Assembly (NCBI GenBank): GCA_017476665.1
Contig: JAFUZJ010000041.1
Location: 1-64,000, forward strand
Direction of reading: 5' to 3'
From: Lachnospiraceae bacterium
GTDB taxonomy: Bacteria > Bacillota > Clostridia > Lachnospirales > Lachnospiraceae
DNA length: 64,000 nt
Made by a program: the position numbers and the translations under genes. The notes beneath the pieces were generated by a model. That model was not told where the DNA came from. It ran no database searches and worked only from the letters and a program-made list of their open reading frames with translations. How positions within the stretch are numbered: position 1 is the first letter of the stretch; every line of letters begins with the position of its first letter. Shown in pieces: positions 15,839 through 24,464 of the stretch.

Positions 15839-16798
15839 TCACATTTTCCGAAACAAAAAAGCATTCTCCCTGCACGGTTTCAAGCTCCTCATAAATGCAA
15901 ATGCTTCTGCTGGTGTTGTGACACCTTTAGGTTTATAGATATATTCATCCAGAAATTCACGACTAAAATCCTCAGACCATTCACGGCATCTGTCGTTACA
16001 ATAGTTCTCCCACTCATCTTCCACGATTTCACTGCGTTTTGCCGAATGCTGCCGCCATATCTCCCACTTTAAAGAAGCCAACGTATCCCTTAAATCGGTG
16101 ATTGCTCTGCTCTTTTCATCCTTTCCGTCTCCATAGAGGTTCATATCCATATTTTCACCGATAGCAATGTCGAAATGTTTTCCATACTGATCCGCTGCAA
16201 TCGGCACAATGACAGCGTTGCCTTCCCGCGCCACATCAATAATCCCCCAGTAACACGGCAACACTGGAAGATTGGGGGAGAGATTCCATGCACCTTCCGG
16301 GAAATACATCAAGTTTCCACCATTCCGCAAAACATCCACCATCCTGCCGGGTACTGCCTGACGTTCCTCCTTTACCTTCTCATTGAAATAAATTACGCCG
16401 TTTAGATTCAAGAATGGTTCTTCCACCTTGCCCTGTATATGCTCATAATCACCCATTAAAAGATAATAATGGTCACGAATTGCCTCACTCACCACCTCAA
16501 TATCATATTTCCCAACATGCGTAACCGCAAAAATCAAGGGACGATCCACCATCTGCCTGCCATCACACAATATCCGATGAGTAAATCCGCTCAGATGGTT
16601 TTTTATTGTAAAAATGCTCAGAATGATAAAATGCAGTCGTTTTCTTGTTTTTAATGACATTCGCCCGAATAATCCGTTTTCTGCCCTACTCCTGCAGGCA
16701 TAATAGGCATCTTGAAATTCTTTTTCACGCAACAAATATTCTTCATTGGAAATTCCTGTTTCGGATAATCTCTTTTGCAATGCTGATAAATTGGTCAT
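15839..16798 (-). CDS. PlsC-like acyltransferase, paralogue 2
   Basis: 319-residue acyltransferase, first gene of the minus-strand cluster. It shows the HX4D motif in AVTHVGKYDIE (about residue 92) and the FPEGxxN motif in YFPEGAWNLS (about 167), as in the paralogue at 7180-7983. It has extra N-terminal (about 45) and C-terminal (about 30) residues. No transmembrane helix is strongly predicted; a moderately hydrophobic patch precedes the catalytic motif. Probably a membrane-associated acyltransferase acting on the product of the adjacent ligases. A 180-bp divergent spacer separates it from a plus-strand XRE gene, so the cluster promoter should lie there. Confidence 0.8.
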   Translation of the reverse strand: MTNLSALQKRLSETGISNEEYLLREKEFQDAYYACRSRAENGLFGRMSLKTRKRLHFIILSIFTIKNHLSGFTHRILCDGRQMVDRPLIFAVTHVGKYDIEVVSEAIRDHYYLLMGDYEHIQGKVEEPFLNLNGVIYFNEKVKEERQAVPGRMVDVLRNGGNLMYFPEGAWNLSPNLPVLPCYWGIIDVAREGNAVIVPIAADQYGKHFDIAIGENMDMNLYGDGKDEKSRAITDLRDTLASLKWEIWRQHSAKRSEIVEDEWENYCNDRCREWSEDFSREFLDEYIYKPKGVTTPAEAFAFMRSLKPCRENAFLFRKM

Positions 16799-16978
16799 TT
16801 ACATATATCCCTTATCTAAAAGCTAACGCAACAATCATACCTTCATGCATATCGCTTTGAATCATACACTTTTATACATAATATCATTTTATTTCCTATA
16901 TTTCAACATTTTTAATGGATCTAATCCGATACATATGCACATAATATCAGATACAATAAAGCAAAGGCGGTGGTTCAT

Positions 16979-17305
16979 ATGTATGAAGAAGATTTTGCAA
17001 TGAGACTGGTAAAATTACGAAACCAAAAGGGTGTATCTGCCAGAGATATGAGTTTGTCGATCGGGCAGAATGCCGGATATATCAACAATATCGAAACAGG
17101 CAAAGCGCTTCCGTCTATGTCTGGTTTCTTCTTTATATGTGAATATCTGAATATTTCACCCCGTGATTTTTTTGACACAGATAATAATTATCCGCAAGAA
17201 TTACATGAGCTTATAATCAATTTGAAAAAATTAGATGAAAAACAATTCCATAATATCTCCGGCATTGTAGAAGGTCTTGTTCATTCTGCCAAAGTATCTC
17301 CCTAA
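16979..17305 (+). CDS. XRE-family transcriptional regulator
   Basis: About 108 residues. The ATG at 16979 follows AAAGGCGGTGG; a GTG at 16970 lies within that ribosome site and is rejected. Residues about 8-65 are a lambda-repressor-like helix-turn-helix: FAMRLVKLRNQKGVSARDMS, LSIGQNAGYINNIETGKALP and SMSGFFFICEYLNISPRDFF. The tail is helical and charged. Divergent from the acyltransferase cluster, it is a natural candidate to control it, but no operator is identified. Confidence 0.82.
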   Translation: MYEEDFAMRLVKLRNQKGVSARDMSLSIGQNAGYINNIETGKALPSMSGFFFICEYLNISPRDFFDTDNNYPQELHELIINLKKLDEKQFHNISGIVEGLVHSAKVSP

Positions 17306-17379
17306 AAATCCAATGTGCTTCCTATTAATCTCCCGGTTATGTTTACAGATTTTAATATAATGTCACAGAAATATTGGAC

Positions 17380-17545
17380 TTTTTGACAAATTCTCATCTT
17401 TTCCGATGGAATTTTTGACAAAACAGCTCGTTTTGCTGTTGTATAATTGATAAAAATAGAATTCTAAGTGTCAATTTTACATTCTGTGCGTTAAAAGGAC
17501 ATTGGGAAGTCTGGTACTGTATCAAACTTCCAAATGTCCTTTTTT
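17380..17545 (+). other. Intergenic region with repeated TTTTTGACAAA, TATAAT and a strong terminator
   Basis: Between the XRE gene and the toxin there are two direct TTTTTGACAAA copies (17380-17390 and 17412-17422) and a TATAAT at 17442-17447. A terminator-like hairpin follows: AAAGGACATTGGGAAGT at 17494-17510 pairs with ACTTCCAAATGTCCTTT, followed by Ts to 17545. The TTGACA-TATAAT spacing is 21 bp, longer than ideal. It could specify a short RNA of about 90 nt, or simply terminate the XRE transcript. Confidence 0.35.
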
Positions 17546-17673
17546 ATTATATCCTAAGACCTTTCTTGCCGACCACCTTACTTCACCTTTATATGATGCT
17601 CTCTATAATTTCTTTTTCAAGACTTTTCAAAAAAGCGTCAAGTTATTTATAGAACGTATGTTTGTATTTTGTA

Positions 17674-17702
17674 TTGTATTTTCGCTCATCTTATGCTATA
17701 AT
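17674..17702 (+). promoter_or_regulatory. Promoter of small toxin gene
   Basis: TTGTAT at 17674-17679, a 17-bp spacer and TATAAT at 17697-17702. The leader to the small ORF at 17845 is about 135 nt and carries inverted repeats (for example the AAGGTTTTCCTT block near 17710), as is usual for type I toxin mRNAs. Confidence 0.6.
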
Positions 17703-17844
17703 AATCATGCAAGGTTTTCCTTGCAGGCGTTGCCAAACGGTGAGCGGTTGCCCCTCAGTCTCTACGGAGGGGATTTCTTACAATTTCTGACGGACTGCGA
17801 AGCAGTCTGCTTCCCTCCGATACATACGAAAGGAGGGGAAGCCG

Positions 17845-17937
17845 ATGACGATTCTCGATTTTATTTCCGTTATGGGTTACACGTTCTCTGTGTTTCAGTT
17901 GGGATTTTGGTTCGGAAGCTATAGAAAAAAGAAATAA
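17845..17937 (+). CDS. Small hydrophobic peptide, probable type I toxin
   Basis: A 30-residue ORF, MTILDFISVMGYTFSVFQLG then FWFGSYRKKK, with a strong ribosome site (AAAGGAGGGG) 7 bases upstream. It has one membrane-spanning segment and a C-terminal basic KKK tail, like short holin-like/TxpA-BsrG-type toxins of Firmicutes. Its own promoter, long structured leader and immediate terminator match a type I toxin-antitoxin unit, in which an antisense RNA would block translation. The antisense promoter was not identified. The toxin assignment rests on architecture, not on sequence identity to a known toxin. Confidence 0.55.
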   Translation: MTILDFISVMGYTFSVFQLGFWFGSYRKKK

Positions 17938-17972
17938 CCGCCCCTGACCAAGGTTCGCGGCTATTTCTTTTA
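17930..17972 (+). terminator. Terminator of the small toxin transcript
   Basis: GAAATAACCGC, overlapping the toxin stop codon, pairs with GCGGCTATTTC (one mismatch) and is followed by TTTT. The stem spans about 17931-17968. Overlap of terminator and toxin 3' end is typical of Gram-positive type I toxin genes. Confidence 0.65.
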
Positions 17973-18183
17973 ACCAATAACTGAGGGTCAACCGTGCATC
18001 ACGGCAACGCCTTTTATATCTTTATCTTACTCCCTAACCGATGAATCGTCAATATGAATTTTTTCGGAAAATCGTTTTTTCATGGGTCTTTTCACAGCCT
18101 GGGTCATATTATTTGAAATAACAACAGCGATATATTTTGTCATTTTCTCGGCTCTTTTCACAATTTATGCCCGCGCAAATAAC

Positions 18184-19674
18184 TTATGCCTCCGCAAACA
18201 GTTCTCTCTTCCGCTCGATCATCTCATCGATCTTTTCGATGTAGAGTGCCACATCTTTCACGTTATCACACCGCTCGATGCGTCCGTCCGGCCACACTCT
18301 CTTGGTGATGCTGCCGGCGCCGAGCGCCACGATAGTCTGCTTCTCCTCCATGATCAGGATATTGTAAAGCCCGTATTTCCCGGGCTTGGCATAGCCCACA
18401 TTCTCAAAATTGCCCGACATATTCTTCTGGCGGTACAGATAGTAGGGCGCCATACCAAGGTGTTTCGCGCCCTCCCCGGCGATCCGCATGGTTTCGTCGG
18501 TGTTGTTTAACGTGGCGATGCCGTTTTCCTGAATCCACTTGCTCAAATGGGAAGCCCGCTTGATGGCCAGAGAATGCACGGTAAGGGAATCCGGTGAAAG
18601 CGCCACGATCTCGTCAATGGTGCGCTGCACATCCGGTTCCAGCTCTCCGGGCAGCCCTAAGATGATGTCCATATTGATATTGTCAAAGCCCACTTCTCTC
18701 GCCAGCCTGTAGGCTGCAAGTACCTGCTCTACGCTGGCCTTCCTGCCGATGATGTCCAGCGTCTCCTGCTTCATGGTCTGGGGATTCACGGAGATACGGC
18801 TGACGCCCTGTCTGTAAAGCACTTCCAGCTTCTCTCGGGTGATGCTGTCCGCCCGTCCCGCCTCCACGGTAAATTCCTTCACGGTCCGAAAATCAAAGTG
18901 TTCCTTCACCGCCGTGATCAGTCTGTCCAGCTGCGCCGGCTCCAGTGTGGTAGGCGTGCCCCCGCCGATATAAATACTGTCCACCACTTTATCTGCAAGC
19001 TGCTCTGCCACAAAATCCATTTCTTTGATCAGGCAGTCCAGGTAGGCTTCCACCTGTTTCCTGTGCGCTGCGATCGGATAGGAAGTGAAAGAACAGTACA
19101 GGCAGGTGGTGGGACAGAACGGAATCCCAATATAAAGGCTGTACCCGCCCTCATAATGCACATCTTTCAGAATCTCCCGCTCCCGTTTTGCGATATCCAG
19201 ACCCAGCGCCGCCTTCTCCTGACTCACCGAGTAGATCCCGGTGAACGTATCCAGGATCTCTGCCTCACTGCAGCCTTGATCCAGCATGCCATAGGCAATC
19301 TTGGTAGGACGGATGCCGGTGAGACTTCCCCAGGGCAACGTCTTACCCGTGTATTCACATAGTGTACGATAGAGAAAACGCTTGAAATCATGCTTGTAAT
19401 CCAGCCCGTCAGGCACATAATTCCATGCATAATTCTTCTCCCGGGCTGCCTCCCTGATCTGCACTTCCGCTCCGTCTTCCGAAAGTCCAATCCGCACGGA
19501 CAGCACTTCTTCTTTGCGTTCTCTGCAGTCCGCCGCATCCTGATTTGCCTGTTTCCTGCGCTGCTCGGTGCTCTCCGGCGTCAGGATTGTCACATTCACT
19601 CCGGGATAGAACGCCCGCACCAGGGAATTCACGTCATATTCATAATTGGCTCTGTTCAACTCTATGATCAACAT
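18184..19674 (-). CDS. hemZ: Coproporphyrinogen dehydrogenase HemZ (radical SAM)
   Basis: 496-residue radical-SAM enzyme of the HemN family, clostridial HemZ type. The 4Fe-4S/SAM motif is seen in CPTTCLYCSFTSYP (about residue 170), followed by YIGGGTPTTLE and VEAGRADSI, typical for this family. A long N-terminal domain of about 155 residues distinguishes HemZ from HemN. It would oxidise coproporphyrinogen III to protoporphyrinogen IX without oxygen. No other haem gene is nearby. It follows the metallo-hydrolase gene by 20 bp, a pairing common in Clostridia downstream of rel. Confidence 0.93.
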   Translation of the reverse strand: MLIIELNRANYEYDVNSLVRAFYPGVNVTILTPESTEQRRKQANQDAADCRERKEEVLSVRIGLSEDGAEVQIREAAREKNYAWNYVPDGLDYKHDFKRFLYRTLCEYTGKTLPWGSLTGIRPTKIAYGMLDQGCSEAEILDTFTGIYSVSQEKAALGLDIAKREREILKDVHYEGGYSLYIGIPFCPTTCLYCSFTSYPIAAHRKQVEAYLDCLIKEMDFVAEQLADKVVDSIYIGGGTPTTLEPAQLDRLITAVKEHFDFRTVKEFTVEAGRADSITREKLEVLYRQGVSRISVNPQTMKQETLDIIGRKASVEQVLAAYRLAREVGFDNINMDIILGLPGELEPDVQRTIDEIVALSPDSLTVHSLAIKRASHLSKWIQENGIATLNNTDETMRIAGEGAKHLGMAPYYLYRQKNMSGNFENVGYAKPGKYGLYNILIMEEKQTIVALGAGSITKRVWPDGRIERCDNVKDVALYIEKIDEMIERKRELFAEA

Positions 19675-19694
19675 TTTTACACCGTACTGTCCAG

Positions 19695-20357
19695 TTATCC
19701 GCAGAACGGATTATAATTTTTCTCGTGTCCCACCGTGGTGCTGTCCCCATGCCCCGGGTACAGCTTGGTGTCCTCCGGCAACACAAAGAGTTTATCTTTG
19801 ATCGAGCGCACCAATGTACTCATGCTGCCTGTGGGCAGATCCGTGCGCCCCACAGACTCCTGAAAAATGGTATCGCCGCAGACACAAAAGCCCGCTTCCT
19901 CAAAGTAAAAGCAGCAGCCTCCCGCCGTATGTCCCGGCGTGGCGATGACTTTGCACTTGATTCCCGACACCTCAATCTCCTGTCCGTCCTTCACATAGAC
20001 ATCCGCCTCAATCTCGCAGGCTCTGCCCGATTGTTCCGAGACATTGATTCTGGCATGGTTCAGCAATGTTTTCTCCGCATCCAGCGCATAGACCAGAACC
20101 GGCGCGAAACCATGATGCTCCGCCACCTCATTGGCGGCCGCCTTCAGCCCTTCCACACCCCAGATATGATCAAAATGCCCATGGGTCAGCAGGATTGCTG
20201 CCGTGCGCAGACCGTTCTTCTTCAGATTGGCAAAAAGCTGCCTGCCATAATCCGCAGGATCGATGACAACACACTCCTCACTGCCCTCTCTATACACAAA
20301 ATAGGTATTGGTGGAAACCGCGCCCAGCACGATCCGTCCGATTTTCAACTCATTCAT
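19695..20357 (-). CDS. MBL-fold metallo-hydrolase (glyoxalase II-like, YqgX type)
   Basis: 220 residues. Zinc-ligand motif LLTHGHFDHIWG (about residue 57), a further His in TPGHTAGGCCFYF (about 141), CGDTIFQESVGRTDLP with the bridging Asp, and a late YPGHGDSTTVGHE. This is the standard layout of single-domain hydroxyacylglutathione-hydrolase-like proteins that sit next to rel in many Firmicutes. Substrate unproven; thioester or persulfide hydrolysis is possible. The ribosome site AAAGGAATG lies upstream. The gene is followed by hemZ and preceded by rel with a 24-bp gap. Confidence 0.9.
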   Translation of the reverse strand: MNELKIGRIVLGAVSTNTYFVYREGSEECVVIDPADYGRQLFANLKKNGLRTAAILLTHGHFDHIWGVEGLKAAANEVAEHHGFAPVLVYALDAEKTLLNHARINVSEQSGRACEIEADVYVKDGQEIEVSGIKCKVIATPGHTAGGCCFYFEEAGFCVCGDTIFQESVGRTDLPTGSMSTLVRSIKDKLFVLPEDTKLYPGHGDSTTVGHEKNYNPFCG

Positions 20358-20381
20358 ATGAAATCATTCCTTTATTTTTAC

Positions 20382-22700
20382 CTAGCTGGAAGTTCTCTCA
20401 ATATCCAAGACGCTCTCAATGCCCCGTATCTTATCCACGATCCGCTCCAGTTCTTCTTTGTTGCTGATCTCAAAAGTCAACTGCAGCGTCGCTTCTCCCT
20501 GCTTGTTGGTACGGGTATTCATGGACAGGATATTGATATTTTTCTCCGTCAATGCTTTGGCAATATCCGCCAACAGACCGCTTCTGTCATGCGCAAAGAT
20601 CTTGATCTCCGTCTCATATTTCTCACCACCGGTCTGCTCCGGTGCCTGCCATTCGGCATCGATCATCCTCTCCCGCTCCGATTCCGGCAAAGTCAGGATA
20701 TTGATACAGTCCGTTCTGTGAATGGAGATTCCTCTGCCCCTGGTAACGAAACCGACGATCTCATCCCCCGGCACAGGGGAACAGCACTTGGAAAAACGCA
20801 CCGACAGATCCGCAATCCCCTTTACCACAATGCCACTCTTGGAGCGGATATGGGTGGGATGATTGAGCTCTTTTGCCTCTCTGGCAGCGCTGGCCTCGGC
20901 TATGCTCTGCAAAACCTCCTCGTTGGTCAGCTCTTTCCGGTGCTCCTTTTCGTAGGCCTCCTGCATCTTATTGATGACCTGGCCTTCCTTCAGCGCTCCG
21001 TGCCCCACTGCCGCAAGCACACTCTCCCAATCCCGGAATCCGTATTTACGCAGGACCACATCAACATAATCCTGCTTCATCAACGTCGAAAGATTGATCC
21101 CTTTTGTTTTGCAGTACGCAGTCAAAAGTTCCTTTCCTCTGACGACATTGTCTTCTTTTAATTCATTCTTGAACCACTGGTTGATCTTGTTTTTCGCCTG
21201 GGTACTCTTGACGATATTCAGCCAGTCCCGGCTGGGGCCCTTGGAATTCTGGGAGGTAATGACCTCAATCCGGTCCCCGTTGTGGATCTCATAGTCGATG
21301 GTCACCAGCTTGCCGTTCACCCTTGCGCCCACCATCTTATTGCCCACCGCGGAATGAATGCTGTAAGCAAAATCGATTGGTGTGGAACCTGCCGGCAGAT
21401 TTTTGACATCACCGGTAGGGGTGAAACAGTACACATGATCCGAAAACAGATCCAGATCATTTTTCAGCAGGTTCATGAACTCCTTATTGTCAGACATATC
21501 CCGCTGCCATTCCAGGATCTGACGCAGCCAGACTAATTTATCCTCCTCCTGGGTCTCCACATGTTTCCCGTCGGAGGCCTCCTTATATTTCCAATGCGCG
21601 GCAATACCGTATTCCGCAGCCTTGTGCATCTCAAAGGTACGGATCTGTACCTCAAAAGGCTGTCCGTTGCTTCCGATCAGCGTGGTATGCAGGGATTGGT
21701 ACATATTCGCCTTCGGCATAGCGATGTAATCCTTAAAACGCCCCGGAATGGGCTTATACATTTCATGGATCACGCCCAGCGCCGCATAGCAATCCTTCAC
21801 CGTATCCACTATGATCCGGACCGCAAACAGATCGTAGATCTGATCCAGCGTCTTATTCTGATTCTTCATCTTCTTGTAGATACTGAAAAAGTGTTTTACG
21901 CGCCCGTCCACTTTGGCCTGAATGCCCGCGTTCACAATATGGACATTGACCTCATCCACAATGCTCTGAATATATTTTTCCCGCTCGCTCCTGCGCACTG
22001 CGATCTTATCCACCAGATCGTAATACGCCTCCGGTTCCAGATACTTTAAGGACAGATCATCCATCTCTGTCTTGATCTTGCTGATACCCAGTCTCTGAGC
22101 GATCGGACAATAGATCTCCAGGGTCTCCTTTGCGATCCTCTGCTGACTCTCCGGCTTCTGGTATTTCAGGGTACGCATATTGTGCAGCCGGTCCGCCAAC
22201 TTGATCATGATCACACGGATATCCTTGGCCATTGCCAGGAACATTTTCCGCAGGTTCTCCGCCTGCATCTCCAGCTTCACATCCGACTGGTCTCCGTCAG
22301 GCGTCAGGGGCAGTTTCTCCAACTTGGTAACGCCATCCACCAACAGCGCCACTTCCTCCCCAAACTCTCTCTTCAGATCCTCCTCGGTCATCACGGTGTC
22401 TTCCACCACATCATGGAGCAGGCCAGCAACGATCGTCTCCTTATCCAGCTCCAGATCCGCCAGAATGATCGCCACATTCAACGGATGAATGATATAGGGC
22501 TCCCCGGATTTGCGCAGCTGGTCTTTGTGGGCTTCGCTCGCCATGGCATAAGCCTTCTCGATCATGGAGGTGTCATCGCTGGGATGATATTTCTTGACAT
22601 GCTCAATAAGCCTCTGATGCAATACCTCAGGGGCTACGAATTCTTCTGCCAGACTTATTTTTTCATCCCGAAAAATAACACTGCTCTTTCCTTCTGCCAT
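20382..22700 (-). CDS. relA: Bifunctional (p)ppGpp synthetase/hydrolase Rel
   Basis: About 772 residues with all domains of long RSH enzymes: HD hydrolase (HPLNVAIIL and GLLHDVVEDTVMT, about residues 70-100), synthetase (FFSIYKKMKNQNKTLDQIYD; PGRFKDYIAMPKANMYQSLH, with the RxKD motif of bifunctional enzymes), TGS (PTGDVKNLPAGSTPIDFAYS, about 405), a zinc-finger/helical region with RFSKCCSPVPGDEI, and C-terminal ACT (FAHDRSGLLADIAKALTEKN). I use the ATG at 22700, as GGCGGAG lies 5 bases ahead; a GTG at 22706 does not fit. It makes and degrades the stringent-response alarmone. It follows apt, another purine-nucleotide gene, and is close to a CBS-domain protein gene. Confidence 0.96.
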   Translation of the reverse strand: MAEGKSSVIFRDEKISLAEEFVAPEVLHQRLIEHVKKYHPSDDTSMIEKAYAMASEAHKDQLRKSGEPYIIHPLNVAIILADLELDKETIVAGLLHDVVEDTVMTEEDLKREFGEEVALLVDGVTKLEKLPLTPDGDQSDVKLEMQAENLRKMFLAMAKDIRVIMIKLADRLHNMRTLKYQKPESQQRIAKETLEIYCPIAQRLGISKIKTEMDDLSLKYLEPEAYYDLVDKIAVRRSEREKYIQSIVDEVNVHIVNAGIQAKVDGRVKHFFSIYKKMKNQNKTLDQIYDLFAVRIIVDTVKDCYAALGVIHEMYKPIPGRFKDYIAMPKANMYQSLHTTLIGSNGQPFEVQIRTFEMHKAAEYGIAAHWKYKEASDGKHVETQEEDKLVWLRQILEWQRDMSDNKEFMNLLKNDLDLFSDHVYCFTPTGDVKNLPAGSTPIDFAYSIHSAVGNKMVGARVNGKLVTIDYEIHNGDRIEVITSQNSKGPSRDWLNIVKSTQAKNKINQWFKNELKEDNVVRGKELLTAYCKTKGINLSTLMKQDYVDVVLRKYGFRDWESVLAAVGHGALKEGQVINKMQEAYEKEHRKELTNEEVLQSIAEASAAREAKELNHPTHIRSKSGIVVKGIADLSVRFSKCCSPVPGDEIVGFVTRGRGISIHRTDCINILTLPESERERMIDAEWQAPEQTGGEKYETEIKIFAHDRSGLLADIAKALTEKNINILSMNTRTNKQGEATLQLTFEISNKEELERIVDKIRGIESVLDIERTSS

Positions 22701-22748
22701 ACGCACTCCGCCACACTTCCGCCTTTCCGGCGGTTTATTTTTCCCGGA

Positions 22749-23273
22749 TTATTTTCCGGGATAACAGATTGCGGAATCCAGACGGTATCCGGCAAGTCTC
22801 TCTCTGCCTTTCAGACCGGCCAGCTCCATCAACACCACAACTCCGACTACCACACCGCCAAGGGACTCAATCAGCTGGATCATTGCCTCCGTGGTACCGC
22901 CGGTGGCGATCAGGTCATCCACGATCAGCACTTTCTGACCCTTTTGAATGCTGTCCTTATGCATCTCGATCGTAGCCTGCCCGTACTCCAGATCATAGGA
23001 TTTCTCCACGGTCTCGCAGGGCAGCTTGCCCTTCTTGCGGATCAACACAAAAGGTTTGTGGTTATTATATGCGATCGGCGTTCCGAAGATAAATCCTCTT
23101 GACTCCGGTCCCACAACCACATCATAATCCAGATCTTTCACCAGATCCTGCATGGAATCAATTGCCAGGTGCAGACCGTCCGCATCCTGCAATACACTTG
23201 TCACATCCCGGAAAATAATTCCCGGCTCCGGAAAATCCGGAATACTTCTCACATATTCTTCAAGTTTTTTCAT
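22749..23273 (-). CDS. apt: Adenine phosphoribosyltransferase
   Basis: 174 residues, the normal length. Landmarks are IRSIPDFPEPGIIFRDVT-like N-terminal text (RSIPDFPEPGIIFRDVTSVL), ESRGFIFGTPIAY, RKKGKLPCETVEKSYDLEYG and the PRPP loop VLIVDDLIATGGTT (about residue 122). It salvages adenine to AMP. It lies 15 bp downstream of the CBS-protein gene and 48 bp upstream of rel, an arrangement typical of Firmicutes (apt-rel). The final codons and spacer form small GC-rich stems (CCCGGA/TCCGGG) without a T-run. Confidence 0.96.
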   Translation of the reverse strand: MKKLEEYVRSIPDFPEPGIIFRDVTSVLQDADGLHLAIDSMQDLVKDLDYDVVVGPESRGFIFGTPIAYNNHKPFVLIRKKGKLPCETVEKSYDLEYGQATIEMHKDSIQKGQKVLIVDDLIATGGTTEAMIQLIESLGGVVVGVVVLMELAGLKGRERLAGYRLDSAICYPGK

Positions 23274-23288
23274 AGTTTCATCCCTTCT

Positions 23289-23762
23289 CTATGATCTCTT
23301 TGTCACATCATGTTCAAGGTTTTCCATCAGCTGCCTGTTATTGACAATATCAAGCTGTTTTTTTACAAAGTATTTGATAATCTCACTTCGGGTGATGATA
23401 CCGATAAACACATTTCTGTCATCGATCACAGGTACAAAGTTTTGTTTCTGTGCCTGCCCCAGCAACTGCTCCATATTCGTATCAATACACACCGGATTGA
23501 TCTTACCGCCCTGAATGATGTCGCGCAGCGTCATCTGCTCCACGCTCTTCATGGTCACGTTCGGCAACGGTGTATTATGATCCAGAATATTCCACAGAAA
23601 ATCACTGGTGCTGACCACTCCGACATACCGGTCCTCATTATCGATGACCGGCACTGCCGTATATCCGCTTCTTCTCAGTTTCTCAAGCCCCTGCCGGATC
23701 GTCATCTGATCCCGCAGGTAAGTAACATCTGCTTTGGGCATAAGAAATGATGCTATGTTCAT
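23289..23762 (-). CDS. CBS-pair protein, possible c-di-AMP-binding DarB/CbpB-like regulator
   Basis: 157 residues consisting almost wholly of two CBS motifs: SGYTAVPVIDNEDRYVGVVS (about residue 32) and NFVPVIDDRNVFIGIITRSE (about 107). Size, architecture and the GYTAVPVID signature resemble DarB/CbpB, a stand-alone CBS protein that binds c-di-AMP and, when free, stimulates Rel in Bacillus and Listeria. Placement two genes before rel makes a regulatory link attractive but unproven. Alternative: a generic adenosine-ligand sensor. It has a good ribosome site (AAAGGAG) and is 12 bp after the SEC-C gene. Confidence 0.75.
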   Translation of the reverse strand: MNIASFLMPKADVTYLRDQMTIRQGLEKLRRSGYTAVPVIDNEDRYVGVVSTSDFLWNILDHNTPLPNVTMKSVEQMTLRDIIQGGKINPVCIDTNMEQLLGQAQKQNFVPVIDDRNVFIGIITRSEIIKYFVKKQLDIVNNRQLMENLEHDVTKRS

Positions 23763-23774
23763 GGTAACACTCCT

Positions 23775-24290
23775 TTATTTCCGGCCACAACACTTCTTGT
23801 ACTTCTTGCCGCTTCCGCAGGGACAGGGATCGTTCGGATAAATCTTCTTGCCCTTAATGACCGTAGTGGAAGACTTCTGCTCTTTGTACAGACGCTTCTT
23901 TGTGTCCTCGTCAAAAATATCGTTCCACGCTTCCAGATTATAAAGCCAGTCTGCCTCTGCAGCTACCATATTCTTGTACAGCAGCTCCTTATCAAATCCA
24001 AGCTGTACCGGAGTATCCTCCTCCATGGTCTCGATCGGATTCTTTTCCTTCAGGCTGTCATTGATGCCATCCAGAAACCCGGTCATTGCCATGATGTCCA
24101 CGCCGAACTTGTCCGCCAATTCTTTCACGGTGCCGGAAACCACCTCGTCGGGATTCTTCAAAAGCTCTGCATAGATATCCCTCTCCTGCTTAAAATATGC
24201 GTTCCAGAGATTCTGCAGCGTTGTCCTGTTTGCCTGCTCATTGTATGCGACTGCGCGCCACTGATCTAGTAATGCCATCTCCAATACCAT
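23775..24290 (-). CDS. SEC-C zinc-binding domain protein
   Basis: 171 residues: a helical body of about 140 residues with no family I recognise, ending in the SEC-C zinc motif [20 protein letters not shown] (CxC...CC), as in the SecA C-terminus. Such small SEC-C proteins may bind ribosomes or SecB-like partners. The start is uncertain between ATG codons at 24290 and 24278; neither has an ideally spaced ribosome site. First gene of the run leading to CBS, apt, rel, metallo-hydrolase and hemZ, all with short gaps. Confidence 0.8.
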   Translation of the reverse strand: MVLEMALLDQWRAVAYNEQANRTTLQNLWNAYFKQERDIYAELLKNPDEVVSGTVKELADKFGVDIMAMTGFLDGINDSLKEKNPIETMEEDTPVQLGFDKELLYKNMVAAEADWLYNLEAWNDIFDEDTKKRLYKEQKSSTTVIKGKKIYPNDPCPCGSGKKYKKCCGRK

Positions 24291-24411
24291 CCTTATTTGT
24301 TTTTTGCTTGTTTTTCAGGAAAAATACCCAAAAATACACCTTTAAGTATATAACAGATTGCGTCAAAATACAACATTTAGCGGATAATTTTATTTGAACC
24401 GCAAGACTGGA

Positions 24412-24440
24412 TTGCCAATTCGGCAAATTAATGATATGAT
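24412..24440 (+). promoter_or_regulatory. Promoter of small membrane-protein gene
   Basis: TTGCCA at 24412-24417, a 17-bp spacer, TATGAT at 24435-24440, 24 bp before the ATG at 24465. It lies in the divergent 174-bp spacer opposite the SEC-C gene. Confidence 0.55.
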
Positions 24441-24464
24441 AAAAAACAAAGGAATACAACTCAG

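Noticed and set aside
17755..17991. Minus-strand frame over the small toxin
   Set aside because: No family features or ribosome site; the plus-strand peptide with promoter and terminator is better supported.
19725..21161. Long plus-strand open frame across the metallo-hydrolase and rel genes
   Set aside because: Shadow frame opposite two conserved genes; composition is unlike a protein family.
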